Assembly: GCA_002697475.1 (NCBI GenBank)
Contig: NZVW01000027.1
Coordinates: 1 to 17,028 of the forward strand
DNA: 17,028 bases
Source of the DNA: Aquimarina sp.
GTDB lineage: Bacteria > Bacteroidota > Bacteroidia > Flavobacteriales > Flavobacteriaceae
Reading direction: 5' to 3'
Below the pieces are notes generated by a model, which saw only the letters and a list, made by a program, of their open reading frames with translations, was not told the DNA's origin and made no database searches. Within the stretch, counting starts at the first letter, position 1. Every line of letters starts with the position of its first letter. Shown piece after piece: positions 1 through 8,317 of the stretch. Both the position numbers and the translations under genes were made by a program.

Positions 1-680
1 GTCCCTTCATCATTCTGATTTGCCTTGATAAAGATTTCTTCAGGAAAATCCTGATTACCTACCTTTTGATATTTTGGATAGTTGATCAGAAGATTTCTAT
101 TCTCCATAGATTGGCTTATTCCCTGCTGCGAAATTCTAAAATTAGATGGATTGATAAATAATAATCTCTCGAATATCTCTAATTCCTTTTTAGGCATAAG
201 CTGGTAGGATTGATTTACCACCTCTGCTTTAAATTTTTCCCCTCTTAAATTAAACAAAGACTGACCTATCAACATCTGCTGTACTTTATAAAAATCGAGC
301 TCAGTACCCAACCACTCCTCAATCATTTTAAAACTACCGTCAAAATAAGTGCTATTAATCTTTTCATAATAACTCACTTTTTCAGGTGTAATCATGGCTT
401 TAGCTACAGTGATACCTAATACTTTTGCACTTAGCCAAATCACTTCATCCTTTTTCATCCTTAGGGTGACTGTAGGACTAACGGATTGTCGCCCATCATC
501 ATAACTTACCTTTAATCTGGCATTTAATGTTTTAAAATTAAACGCCTTGTTATAGTGGTTTGCTATAATTTTATCTGCGCTCAAACTTTTTATAGATCCT
601 GTACTAGCCGTTTTGGTACCTTTACATGAGCTTAGTACCAGAACCAAGCTAAATATTGTAATTATAATCTTAGAGTTCAT
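1..680 (-). CDS. DUF4292-family lipoprotein (partial, 3' end outside window)
   Basis: Open reading frame from the ATG at 680 that runs off the window at base 1, giving about 226 residues. The N-terminus MNSKIIITIFSLVLVLSSCK is a lipoprotein signal with lipobox LSSC, Cys19 being the lipidated residue, so the protein should sit on the periplasmic side of a membrane, probably the outer one. The remainder (a segment near residues 53-75, then motifs such as VIWLSAKVLGI) matches my memory of DUF4292, a Bacteroidota family thought to resemble LolA/LolB-like lipid carriers; no function is established. The start codon overlaps the upstream TPR gene stop by one base (TAATG), which implies translational coupling. 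In related genomes an EnvC-like murein hydrolase activator often follows; that would lie outside this window. The family call is from memory, without a search. Confidence 0.8.
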   Translation of the reverse strand, partial: MNSKIIITIFSLVLVLSSCKGTKTASTGSIKSLSADKIIANHYNKAFNFKTLNARLKVSYDDGRQSVSPTVTLRMKKDEVIWLSAKVLGITVAKAMITPEKVSYYEKINSTYFDGSFKMIEEWLGTELDFYKVQQMLIGQSLFNLRGEKFKAEVVNQSYQLMPKKELEIFERLLFINPSNFRISQQGISQSMENRNLLINYPKYQKVGNQDFPEEIFIKANQNDEG

Positions 681-2068
681 TAAGATTTATTTTCTAGTTC
701 AGTTGCTTTTGTTTTATACTTTAAAGCATTGTTCTGGTCTCCCATTTTTTCGTAAGCTAATCCAATCTGCTTATAAAAATCCGCTTCCATTTTTTGATCT
801 TCAATTATATAATCAATTCCTGAAGTTAATACTTCCAGCGCTTCCTCTGTTTGATCAAGATTGATCAAAGCAACTCCATTAATGAGATAAAATATAGGTT
901 GAGCAGGATACATTTCTATAGCCAATTGACTACCCATTTTAGCCTTTTCATACCTCTTTAAATCCACCTGTAGCAAAACAATTCTTTTAAGAAGATCATA
1001 ATCTGTTGAAGCTCCTTTTAAACTGCGCTCATAAAAATTTAAAGCTAATTCCTTTTCATTTCTCCCGTAGTAGAAGTTTCCCAGCTCCATAAAAATTTTA
1101 TCTGCGCTTTCACTTTCCTGAAAAGAGTTGATAATTTCTGAAAGTCTACTTTCATATTGAGGGTTAGCCCCAATATATTCTAAAAAATCCTGAATTACTT
1201 TAAATTTTGATGCCTCGTCTACTACATCGCTTTGTAATGTAATATTCATTGAGGTAATGGCTCTTTCTATATCTTTATCATCCAGATAAAATTTATACAA
1301 GGCTAAATGCACCAATTCTGATTTTGGTCTTTGCTTCAGTAATTCTTTAGCAATTTCATAGGCTTTATCCGTATCTCCCTCCTGACTGTATACATAAATA
1401 AGATTGAGGTAGTTTTGTTCGATTTTAGGATTCTCTGCAATTTTTGCCTCTAGTCTTTGAATCTGGCTATTGGGATTAGTAATCTTTAGACTTATTCTTT
1501 TTCTAAGTTGTTCTCTATATTCATCTGTTCCCAACTCATCAGTTAGTTCATCCAGAACTCTAATAGCATCATCATATCGCTCTTCTATATAATACAAATT
1601 TGCCAATTGTTCTTTAAACATAGAATCGTATTCCGATAATTTTTCTACAATTGCAATTGATTCTGAGTACTTTTCAAGTTTAAAATAGGTTTCAAACATA
1701 AGTTCCAAAGCATATTTGTCTTCTGGTCTTTGTTCTAAAACTTTAGCAAAATTTTCTTCTGCACTTTTATATTCCTTTAATTCCAGATAATTTTTACCCA
1801 ATTCATAATAAAGAATAATAGGTTCAGGATCAATCTTAATACACTTTTCAAGTGCTTCAATAGCCTTTTCATAATTCGTAATTGCCTTTTGCTTTAAAGC
1901 CTCAAAAAATGCTTCCTGAAACTCATCAGAAACATCACCCAGATCATCTTCTATTTGAGGTTGTTGCCAGGCAGGTTCAAGTTGTTTAATCTGGCAATAG
2001 AGCGGTGACTGAGTATATACCAGTACAGAAAAAACTATGATTACCTTATTAAAACTTGAAAAACTCAT
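680..2068 (-). CDS. Secreted TPR-repeat protein
   Basis: A 462-residue protein. Residues 1-25 form an export signal: a short polar start, a hydrophobic core KVIIVFSVLVY, then a small-residue region ending around LYC/Q. It has no clear lipobox, so it is probably a soluble periplasmic protein. From about residue 50 to the end the sequence is tandem helical repeats of TPR type, for example ALEKCIKIDPEPIILYYELG, AEENFAKVLEQRPEDKYALE and a last one near residues 425-455 (ADFYKQIGLAYEKMGDQNNA). Such arrays act as protein-protein scaffolds. The stop codon shares one base with the ATG of the DUF4292 lipoprotein gene, and only 12 bp separate it from the upstream nucleotidyltransferase gene, so the three are very probably co-transcribed and may serve the same envelope process. 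The specific partner cannot be read from the sequence. Confidence 0.85.
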   Translation of the reverse strand: MSFSSFNKVIIVFSVLVYTQSPLYCQIKQLEPAWQQPQIEDDLGDVSDEFQEAFFEALKQKAITNYEKAIEALEKCIKIDPEPIILYYELGKNYLELKEYKSAEENFAKVLEQRPEDKYALELMFETYFKLEKYSESIAIVEKLSEYDSMFKEQLANLYYIEERYDDAIRVLDELTDELGTDEYREQLRKRISLKITNPNSQIQRLEAKIAENPKIEQNYLNLIYVYSQEGDTDKAYEIAKELLKQRPKSELVHLALYKFYLDDKDIERAITSMNITLQSDVVDEASKFKVIQDFLEYIGANPQYESRLSEIINSFQESESADKIFMELGNFYYGRNEKELALNFYERSLKGASTDYDLLKRIVLLQVDLKRYEKAKMGSQLAIEMYPAQPIFYLINGVALINLDQTEEALEVLTSGIDYIIEDQKMEADFYKQIGLAYEKMGDQNNALKYKTKATELENKS

Positions 2069-2080
2069 TACATTATTTTT

Positions 2081-3097
2081 TTACTCTAAAACTGAATAAT
2101 CACCAATACTTATAGCGGTATAATTACCATCATAAACCACATGATTACCAATCATTGCATTATTAAGATTCGCATTTTTGATAACACTATTCTCCTGGAC
2201 CAAGCTATTCTTTATCTGAGTATCTTCTAACACTGTATTATTGCCTAAAGATACGTTAGGACCTACAGTAGTGTTCTTTAGTTTCACATTTTCTCCAATA
2301 AAACAAGGTGCAATGATTTTAGCATTTTCCAGTATTACTGAATCTGCTATCAATGGCTCATTATCCTTTTCTAAAAACCCAAGCATTCTGGAATTTGTTT
2401 CTACGGTTACATTTTTGTTACCGCAATCCATCCATTCATCCACCTTACCTGTAACAAAAACCTTACCTTTTTCCATCATTCTTTTAATACCGTCGTTAAT
2501 CTGGTATTCCCCTCCGTGTATAATATTGTTATCCAGAACGTACTGAAGTTCATCTTTAAGAACTCCTACATCCTTAAAATAGTATATCCCTATAACGGCA
2601 AGATCAGAAACGAAGTCTTTTGGTTTCTCAACCAGTTCAATGATTTCATTCCTTTCATTAAGCTTAACTACACCGTATGCTTCCGGACGATCAACCTGTT
2701 TAACCCAAATTACAGAATCCGCATCTTTATCCAGATTAAAATCTGCTCTTATTAAAGTATCTGCATAAGCTATTACGGCTGGGCCGGATAAAGAATCTTT
2801 GGCACTCATAATCGCATGTCCGGTTCCCAGCGGCATATCCTGTCTATAAATTGATGCTTTAGCTCCCAGACTTTGTGCTAATTCTGTTAAGCTCTCTACA
2901 ACATCATCACCAAAGAAGGCCGGATCCCCTAATATAAATGCGATCTCTTCGATAGGTTCTCCGAGTACTTTTGCTATATCCGATACCAATCTGTGTACAA
3001 TAGGTTTGCCCGCTACAGGAATTAATGGTTTAGGCACAGTCAACGTATGAGGACGTAATCTGGATCCCCTTCCTGCCATCGGTACTATAATTTTCAT
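2081..3097 (-). CDS. Sugar-phosphate nucleotidyltransferase with C-terminal left-handed beta-helix
   Basis: A 338-residue cytoplasmic enzyme expected to form an NDP-sugar from a sugar-1-phosphate and an NTP, releasing pyrophosphate. The nucleotide-binding signature is at residues 9-18 (GRGSRLRPHT) with the conserved KPLIPV at 23-28. PLGTGHA (89-95) and YADT (111-114, Asp113 a likely metal ligand) follow, and the sugar-binding region holds VEKP (156-159) and GGEYQINDG (195-203). Residues from about 250 to the end are imperfect hexapeptide repeats (for example APCFIGENVKLKNTTVGPNV), a left-handed beta-helix. The tail is too short and lacks the features needed to claim a GlmU-type acetyltransferase. 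It resembles long RmlA-like or GlmU-N-like proteins, so the exact sugar and nucleotide are uncertain. It sits 29 bp after dut and 12 bp before the TPR gene, in what looks like an envelope-polysaccharide operon. Confidence 0.88.
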   Translation of the reverse strand: MKIIVPMAGRGSRLRPHTLTVPKPLIPVAGKPIVHRLVSDIAKVLGEPIEEIAFILGDPAFFGDDVVESLTELAQSLGAKASIYRQDMPLGTGHAIMSAKDSLSGPAVIAYADTLIRADFNLDKDADSVIWVKQVDRPEAYGVVKLNERNEIIELVEKPKDFVSDLAVIGIYYFKDVGVLKDELQYVLDNNIIHGGEYQINDGIKRMMEKGKVFVTGKVDEWMDCGNKNVTVETNSRMLGFLEKDNEPLIADSVILENAKIIAPCFIGENVKLKNTTVGPNVSLGNNTVLEDTQIKNSLVQENSVIKNANLNNAMIGNHVVYDGNYTAISIGDYSVLE

Positions 3098-3126
3098 GAA
3101 AATGTTTTTAAGTTTTTAATTAATTT

Positions 3127-3561
3127 TTATTGTACTCCTGTACTACCGAAACCACCTTCACCACGAACAGTCTCAGATAATTCTTCCACGGTTACCCATT
3201 CCGCTCTTTCGTGTTTAGCAATAACCATCTGAGCAATACGCTCTCCTTTATTAATCACAAAATCTTCGTTAGAAAGGTTAACCAGAATCACTCCTACCTC
3301 ACCTCTGTAATCCGCATCTATGGTACCCGGTGCATTTAAAACCGTAATCCCTTTTTTTGCAGCTAAACCACTTCTGGGTCTTACTTGCGCTTCAAATCCG
3401 ATTGGTAACTCTATATAAAGTCCAGTCTTAACTATAGCTCTTTCTAAAGGTTTCAAGGTAATTGATTCTTCTATATTAGCGCGAAGATCCATCCCAGCTG
3501 AGGCCATAGTCTCATATTCCGGTAAACTGTGTGATGATTTATTAACAATCTTAATGTGCAT
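3127..3561 (-). CDS. dut: Deoxyuridine 5'-triphosphate nucleotidohydrolase (dUTPase)
   Basis: A 144-residue homotrimeric-type dUTPase, which hydrolyses dUTP to dUMP and pyrophosphate, keeping uracil out of DNA and supplying dUMP for thymidylate synthesis. All five family motifs are intact and in order: motif 1 AGMDLRA (22-28), motif 2 PRSGLAAKKG (62-71), motif 3 GTIDADYRGEVGVIL (79-93) with Asp84 as the expected catalytic base, motif 4 RIAQMVI (108-114) and motif 5 RGEGGFGSTG (133-142), the flexible C-terminal arm that closes over the substrate. The length is normal for the family. The gene lies between a flippase gene (23 bp upstream) and a sugar nucleotidyltransferase gene (29 bp downstream), so it appears to be carried as a housekeeping passenger in an envelope-biogenesis operon. 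Confidence 0.97.
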   Translation of the reverse strand: MHIKIVNKSSHSLPEYETMASAGMDLRANIEESITLKPLERAIVKTGLYIELPIGFEAQVRPRSGLAAKKGITVLNAPGTIDADYRGEVGVILVNLSNEDFVINKGERIAQMVIAKHERAEWVTVEELSETVRGEGGFGSTGVQ

Positions 3562-3584
3562 ATTAAGCTATTATTTTTTAAATA

Positions 3585-5036
3585 TTACTTATTAAATAGT
3601 TGTTTTAATTCCCTTTTTTCTGAAGTAAACAAAATTACTAAAAACACAAGTAACAAGGGGATTGAAATCCAATAATTACTTTTTGCAAAGTAAAATGATA
3701 TACAGGAAAAGGAAATGGAGGTGATTAAATAAAACCCTATCCTTTTTAAATCATAAGGAATCGGATAGTATTTCCTACCAAAATACCATGATAATAACAT
3801 CATAATTCCATAAGCTGCTAGTGTTGCAATAGCGGAGCCCTGATAACTATAATAGGGAATTAGGGTAAAATTCAACGTCAAAGTGATCAAAGCCCCTAGA
3901 ACAGATATGTATGCGCCAAATTTAGTGCGATCTGTTATTTTATACCATACTGATAAATTGTGGTAAATACCGAGACATAGATTTGCCAATAATATGATAG
4001 GTACTATACTCATAGCATCCCAGTAGGATTGATCTCGTATAAACAAATGCTTTAACAAGTCTGAAAAAACCGTTACCGCCAATAATATAAGAGATCCAAA
4101 GGCAACAAAATACTTAGTAATTAAAGCATACATCCTTGGCGCAGCCTTTTCTTCAGAAAACTTAAAGAAAAAAGGTTCGATCCCCAGACGAAATGCCGTA
4201 GCAAATAATGTCATAAACAAAGCCAACTTATAACAGGCAGAATATATTCCCACAACGTGCTCTGCTGTATCCTCCGGAAGTAAAAAATCCAGTATAATTC
4301 TGTCAAAAGTTTCATTAATGGAAAACGCCACACCTGAAATCAACACTGGAAATGCATACTGCATCATTCTTCGCCAAAGTTCACTATCAAACCTAAATTT
4401 CACTCTAAAATAAAACGTGATCAACAATGCCAAAGTCAAGGCACTTGCTATTAAATTAGATATAAATATGTAGCTAATTTCAAAATCATCTTTACATATA
4501 TAATCCAATAAAGATGGTTTTGACGTAAGCTTAATTAAAAAGAGTAAGAAAAATATATTAAGCCCAAAGTTGACGATTACGTTAATAATTTTAATTACCG
4601 CATAACGCATAGGGCGTTCCTTAGCCCTAAGGTAAGCAAAGGGTATAATCACAAGTGCGTCCAGCAGCAAAATCCATATAACCAGCGTAATATATTTGAC
4701 ATCGATCCCCGTAAGAATAGCTATTTGATTTTTCGTCAGTAGAGCTATTATAAAAAACAAAAAAGAGGATACCACTAAGGAAATTGCCGAAGTACTCACT
4801 ACAGATTTTTTATCATTTTCTTTATTAAAAAATCTAAAGAAAGCAGTCTCCATACCATATGCGAGAATCACATTAAATAACACAAAGTATGAGAATATCA
4901 ATGACACCTCTCCATACTCCTCTGTAGGTAATTGATCTGTATAAAGTGGTACTAATAAAAATGACAACATTCTGGGAAGAACTGTTGCCATTCCGTATAT
5001 AAAAGTTTGTTTAAATAGCTTTTGAAAAACTGCCAA
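3585..5036 (-). CDS. Wzx/MATE-like polysaccharide (lipid-linked oligosaccharide) flippase
   Basis: A 483-residue polytopic inner-membrane protein with roughly 12-14 hydrophobic segments spread along its whole length. The N-terminus FKQTFIYGMATVLPRMLSFL is typical of the Bacteroidota branch of the polysaccharide biosynthesis (Wzx/RfbX) family in the MOP/MATE superfamily; these export lipid-linked glycans across the inner membrane. The start is a TTG at 5036. No ATG or GTG lies between it and the in-frame stop 18-20 bases further upstream (5054-5056), and the next Met is residue 16, inside the conserved N-terminal motif, so TTG is the best choice. The C-terminus ends in a short basic segment (SEKRELKQLFNK). 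It heads the run of flippase, dut, nucleotidyltransferase, TPR and DUF4292 genes. Which glycan it moves cannot be told; a lipid II flippase role is less likely but not excluded. Confidence 0.85.
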   Translation of the reverse strand: MAVFQKLFKQTFIYGMATVLPRMLSFLLVPLYTDQLPTEEYGEVSLIFSYFVLFNVILAYGMETAFFRFFNKENDKKSVVSTSAISLVVSSFLFFIIALLTKNQIAILTGIDVKYITLVIWILLLDALVIIPFAYLRAKERPMRYAVIKIINVIVNFGLNIFFLLFLIKLTSKPSLLDYICKDDFEISYIFISNLIASALTLALLITFYFRVKFRFDSELWRRMMQYAFPVLISGVAFSINETFDRIILDFLLPEDTAEHVVGIYSACYKLALFMTLFATAFRLGIEPFFFKFSEEKAAPRMYALITKYFVAFGSLILLAVTVFSDLLKHLFIRDQSYWDAMSIVPIILLANLCLGIYHNLSVWYKITDRTKFGAYISVLGALITLTLNFTLIPYYSYQGSAIATLAAYGIMMLLSWYFGRKYYPIPYDLKRIGFYLITSISFSCISFYFAKSNYWISIPLLLVFLVILFTSEKRELKQLFNK

Positions 5037-5055
5037 TGTCTTCTGGTTAAGACCC

Positions 5056-5063
5056 TAAAAGTA
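5056..5063 (-). promoter_or_regulatory. Possible -7 box for the flippase-dut operon
   Basis: Read on the minus strand the bases are TACTTTTA, one mismatch from the Bacteroidota -7 consensus TAnnTTTG, and they lie 19 bases before the TTG start of the flippase gene. I cannot find a good TTG -33 element at the usual spacing, so the call is weak; the operon could also be read through from the small gene upstream. Confidence 0.3.
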
Positions 5064-5068
5064 CGTTT

Positions 5069-5563
5069 TTATTGCTTCATTTGCATAGGATACGCTTCCA
5101 TTTGCTTTTTAGTCAACTTTTCAATCTTAAAAAATCCCTCTTTACCCTCCTTTGAATATGCGATCACACATTGATCACCCTGTATATCAAAAGGAATCTT
5201 TTCAGTTTCTGGTAGTTTATTATCATACTCATCCTTTGGATCTTTACTCATTATCAAATCGCGCTCAGGCTCACTTTGGTACTTCCCCACATACACATTT
5301 TCATTAGGTTTTTTATTCAACTGAATTTTGTGTCCTTTAAAATATGCATATTGAAGATTCAAGTCATTCTGTCGATCTGATAAAGGTATATAGAGGTTTA
5401 TTCCTGTACCGCCCTCCTTGATACCTGCAACCCATTCCTGATAATAGGCTTGCTTTACAGCTACTGGTTGTATATCGTCTATCTTTTGACTACTAGCACA
5501 TTGTATCATTATTAATGCGCTCACACAAAAGACAATTTTACTTGCTATATTTTTTAAAATCAT
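5069..5563 (-). CDS. Hypothetical probable lipoprotein, family not recognised
   Basis: About 164 residues if started at the ATG at 5563, or 172 if started at the in-frame ATG at 5587. The shorter start is preferred because it gives a compact signal sequence, MILKNIASKIVFCVSALIMI, ending in a Cys followed by ASSQ. The residue before that Cys is Gln, which departs from the classic lipobox, so lipidation is probable rather than certain. The longer start would also place a promoter-like box inside the coding region. The mature part is hydrophilic, rich in Lys, Glu and Gln, with blocks such as QEWVAGIKEGGTGINLYIPL and a C-terminal basic stretch (EKLTKKQMEAYPMQMKQ). I recognise no domain. It sits alone between the ATP synthase terminator and the flippase gene. 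Confidence 0.7.
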   Translation of the reverse strand: MILKNIASKIVFCVSALIMIQCASSQKIDDIQPVAVKQAYYQEWVAGIKEGGTGINLYIPLSDRQNDLNLQYAYFKGHKIQLNKKPNENVYVGKYQSEPERDLIMSKDPKDEYDNKLPETEKIPFDIQGDQCVIAYSKEGKEGFFKIEKLTKKQMEAYPMQMKQ

Positions 5564-5569
5564 TATGGT

Positions 5570-5601
5570 CAAATTTATAGTTAACATTAGATACTATTCA
5601 A
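5570..5601 (-). promoter_or_regulatory. Candidate Bacteroidota promoter for the small lipoprotein gene
   Basis: On the minus strand a TTG (5601-5599) is followed after 21 bases by TAAATTTG (5577-5570), an exact match to the -7 consensus TAnnTTTG. The box ends only 6 bases before the ATG at 5563, so the transcript would be nearly leaderless; this is the main reason for doubt. It lies just downstream of the atpG terminator, where a new promoter is expected. Confidence 0.4.
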
Positions 5602-5657
5602 TTGTCGTACCAAGATAGTAAACAACCTGTAAACATATGGAATTTTGATTATGAATA

Positions 5658-5688
5658 TAAAAAAGAAAACCTCACATAAGTGAGGTTT
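5658..5688 (-). terminator. Intrinsic terminator of the ATP synthase operon
   Basis: A perfect 9-bp inverted repeat, AAACCTCAC (5667-5675) and GTGAGGTTT (5680-5688), with a 4-base loop. On the minus strand the stem is followed by TCTTTTTT, a good U-tract. It begins 26 bases after the atpG stop and closes the operon. Confidence 0.9.
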
Positions 5689-5714
5689 CTAATACTCTAT
5701 AAATAAGTTATTTT

Positions 5715-6575
5715 CTAACCATTAAGCGCTTCAGCTCCTCCAACGATTTCAAGAATTTCGTTAGTAATTGCTGCCTGTCTTGCTTTGTTATATGATAATT
5801 TAAGCGAGTCTCTTAACTCCTTGGCATTATCAGTTGCCTTATGCATTGCCGTCATACGGGCACCATGCTCCGAAGCAAAAGAATCTCTAATCGCCTTGTA
5901 TAATTGCGTTTTTAGAGATTTAGGAATTAATTCTTCAACAATCTCCTGCTTTGTAGGTTCAAATATATAATCCAACTCTACATTTTCATCTCTTTTCACA
6001 GGTGAGATTGGTAGAAACTGTTCAACAATAACATCTTGTGAAGCTGCATTCTTAAACTGATTATAAATCAAAACAATTTTATCATAATCACCGGCTGTAA
6101 ATCTAGCCATCAGATCTTCAGCAATCTCAGCTACATTAGCAAAAGTAAGATCATCATAAACATCATTTCTGTTACTAACAACGGTATGTGTTTTAGAGAT
6201 TACGTCATTAACCTTTTTACCGATTGTTACAAAATCTACTTGTTTATCAGCATATTGATTTTGATATAAATCTCTTGACCCCTTAATGATGTTAGTATTA
6301 AATGCTCCAGCCAGACCACGATTAGAAGCTATAGCCACAACTAATATCTTTTTTATCTCTCTCTCCTCTGCATAAACACTAGCATTATCACCTTCTAAAG
6401 TAGCACTTAAACTTTGTAATAGTTCAGTAAGCTTATCGGCATAAGGACGCATCGCAGTAATAGCCTGTTGTGCTTTATTCAACTTTGCAGCAGAAACCAT
6501 TTTCATAGCACTGGTGATCTGCATAGTTGATGACACAGAGGTAATTCTATTACGTAACTCTTTTAAGTTTGCCAT
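5715..6575 (-). CDS. atpG: F-type ATP synthase subunit gamma
   Basis: A 286-residue protein of normal length: the central rotor shaft of F1, which turns inside the alpha3beta3 head and couples proton flow to ATP synthesis. The N-terminal helix carries the classic MANLKELRNRITSVSSTMQI and the following ITSAMKMVSAAKL; the C-terminal helix carries HKATDNAKELRDSLKLSYNK and ends with the signature RQAAITNEILEIVGGAEAL. The middle part (about 70-200) is the Rossmann-like domain. It is the last gene of the cluster and is followed by a strong terminator rather than by atpD or atpC, so beta and epsilon must be encoded elsewhere. A 107-bp spacer containing a strong hairpin separates it from atpA. Confidence 0.98.
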   Translation of the reverse strand: MANLKELRNRITSVSSTMQITSAMKMVSAAKLNKAQQAITAMRPYADKLTELLQSLSATLEGDNASVYAEEREIKKILVVAIASNRGLAGAFNTNIIKGSRDLYQNQYADKQVDFVTIGKKVNDVISKTHTVVSNRNDVYDDLTFANVAEIAEDLMARFTAGDYDKIVLIYNQFKNAASQDVIVEQFLPISPVKRDENVELDYIFEPTKQEIVEELIPKSLKTQLYKAIRDSFASEHGARMTAMHKATDNAKELRDSLKLSYNKARQAAITNEILEIVGGAEALNG

Positions 6576-6640
6576 TTTTTATTGAATTAAGATTTTAAGA
6601 GTTAAATCTTCAAATCTTTATATTAAACAACATCTTAGAA

Positions 6641-6671
6641 AAGTGTCAGGCCTTTAAGAAGCCTGACACTT
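6641..6671 (-). promoter_or_regulatory. Strong hairpin between atpA and atpG
   Basis: A perfect 11-bp inverted repeat, AAGTGTCAGGC (6641-6651) and GCCTGACACTT (6661-6671), with a 9-base loop, beginning 11 bases after the atpA stop. On the minus strand the 3' arm merges into only about four U residues before the sequence becomes mixed, so it would be at most a leaky terminator. It may instead block 3' exonucleases and stabilise the upstream atpA message, or act as a processing site. See the findings for the link to the alpha:gamma ratio of 3:1. Confidence 0.75.
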
Positions 6672-6682
6672 ATGCCTAATTT

Positions 6683-8263
6683 TTAGTTTTTATATTTTGC
6701 AGAGATTTCTTTAGTAGCTGAAACTAATACATCTGTAACTTCATCAGTTAATTTACCAGCCTTTAAAGAATCTAAAGCATCTCTGTGCTTCGCATTTAAA
6801 TACTCTATATAATCTCTTTCAAATTCCTTCACTTTATCTACAGGAACCTCTCTCAATAAGTTCTTAGAACCTGCGTAAATAATAGCGATTTGATCTTCTA
6901 CAGTATAAGGATCGTTTTGAGCCTGTTTTAAGATCTCCACGTTTCTTCTACCTTTTTCAATAACATTAAGCGTAGCTGCATCAAGATCGGATCCGAATTT
7001 AGCAAAAGCTTCTAATTCACGGAACTGTGCCTGATCTAATTTAAGCGTACCTGCTACCTTTTTCATTGACTTAATCTGAGCAGAACCTCCTACACGAGAT
7101 ACAGAGATACCTACGTTAATTGCAGGACGCACCCCTGAGTTAAATAAGTCAGATGTTAAGAAAATCTGCCCATCCGTAATAGAAATTACGTTTGTAGGAA
7201 TGTATGCAGATACGTCACCAGCCTGAGTTTCAATAATTGGTAATGCCGTTAAGGATCCTCCTCCTTTTACTTTACCTTTTAAAGAATCAGGTAAATCATT
7301 CATGTCTTTTGCAATATTGTCATCAGCAATAACTTTTGCAGCACGCTCCAATAATCTGGAGTGAAGATAGAAAACGTCTCCAGGATAAGCTTCACGACCT
7401 GGTGGACGACGTAAAAGAAGTGACACCTCACGATAAGCCACTGCCTGCTTTGATAAATCATCAAATACAATCAATGCCGGACGACCAGTATCACGGAAAT
7501 ATTCTCCAATAGCTGCACCTGCAAACGGAGCATATACCTGCATTGGAGCCGGATCTGAAGCGTTTGCAGCGACAATAGTTGTGTATGCAAGAGCTCCTTT
7601 ATCTTCTAAAACCTTAGCAATAGCGGCTACTGTAGAAGCTTTTTGTCCTACTGCAACATATATACAATATACAGGCTCACCTGCATCATAAAATTCCTTT
7701 TGATTAAGAATCGTGTCAATACACACTGTAGTCTTACCAGTCTGACGGTCACCAATTACAAGCTCACGCTGTCCTCTACCAATTGGCACCATAGCATCGA
7801 TAGACTTAATACCTGTCTGAAGTGGTTCGTTTACCGGCTGACGGAAAACAACTCCAGGAGCCTTACGCTCTAATGGCATTTCAAAAGTTTCACCTTCTAT
7901 TGGGCCTTTACCATCGATTGGCATACCTAGCGTGTCCACTACACGTCCTACGATACCTTCTCCTACATTAATAGATGCGATTCGCTGAGTTCTCTTTACG
8001 GTAGCTCCTTCTTTCACTTCTGTAGACGAACCTAAAAGAACCACCCCAACATTATCCTCTTCAAGGTTAAGTACGATACCTTCAAGACCTGATTCGAACT
8101 GTACTAATTCTCCGTATTGAGCATTAGACAATCCGTAAACACGTGCGATACCATCACCTACCTGTAATACAGTACCTACTTCCTCCAATGAAGCTGTAGC
8201 TTCAAATCCAGATAATTGTTGTTTTAATATTGCTGATACTTCAGCAGGATTCACTTCTGCCAT
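6683..8263 (-). CDS. atpA: F-type ATP synthase subunit alpha
   Basis: A 526-residue F1 subunit that alternates with beta in the hexameric head and carries the non-catalytic nucleotide sites. The Walker A motif is GDRQTGKT (171-178), the Walker B strand LIVFDD (264-269), and the alpha/beta family signature with the arginine finger is in PAINVGISVSRVGG (380-393, Arg390 corresponding to E. coli Arg376). The N-terminal beta-barrel (about 28-98) and C-terminal helical domain (about 400-526) are complete. The short loop after residue 318 (KDMNDLPDSLKGKVKGGGS) is slightly longer than in E. coli. It lies 54 bp after atpH. The partner beta subunit gene is not present in this window. Confidence 0.99.
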   Translation of the reverse strand: MAEVNPAEVSAILKQQLSGFEATASLEEVGTVLQVGDGIARVYGLSNAQYGELVQFESGLEGIVLNLEEDNVGVVLLGSSTEVKEGATVKRTQRIASINVGEGIVGRVVDTLGMPIDGKGPIEGETFEMPLERKAPGVVFRQPVNEPLQTGIKSIDAMVPIGRGQRELVIGDRQTGKTTVCIDTILNQKEFYDAGEPVYCIYVAVGQKASTVAAIAKVLEDKGALAYTTIVAANASDPAPMQVYAPFAGAAIGEYFRDTGRPALIVFDDLSKQAVAYREVSLLLRRPPGREAYPGDVFYLHSRLLERAAKVIADDNIAKDMNDLPDSLKGKVKGGGSLTALPIIETQAGDVSAYIPTNVISITDGQIFLTSDLFNSGVRPAINVGISVSRVGGSAQIKSMKKVAGTLKLDQAQFRELEAFAKFGSDLDAATLNVIEKGRRNVEILKQAQNDPYTVEDQIAIIYAGSKNLLREVPVDKVKEFERDYIEYLNAKHRDALDSLKAGKLTDEVTDVLVSATKEISAKYKN

Positions 8264-8317
8264 TTTATAGTAATTTAAACGGGCTTAATTACCCCTTTTT
8301 AATTATTAATTTTTTTA

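Noticed and set aside
613..864. Plus-strand open frame of 83 codons
   Set aside because: It lies antisense across the junction of the TPR and DUF4292 genes and has no recognisable protein features. The other plus-strand frames (for example near 2241, 2516, 7643, 8322, 16506 and 16731) are likewise shadows of well-supported minus-strand genes.
2081..3097. Bifunctional GlmU (uridylyltransferase plus acetyltransferase)
   Set aside because: The GTGHA motif and beta-helix tail invite this name, but the tail is only about 85 residues and shows no acetyltransferase active-site features; total length 338 is too short.
8281..8295. Small GGG/CCC inverted repeat between atpH and atpA
   Set aside because: Only three G-C pairs with an AT-rich loop; too weak to be called a structure in this sequence context.
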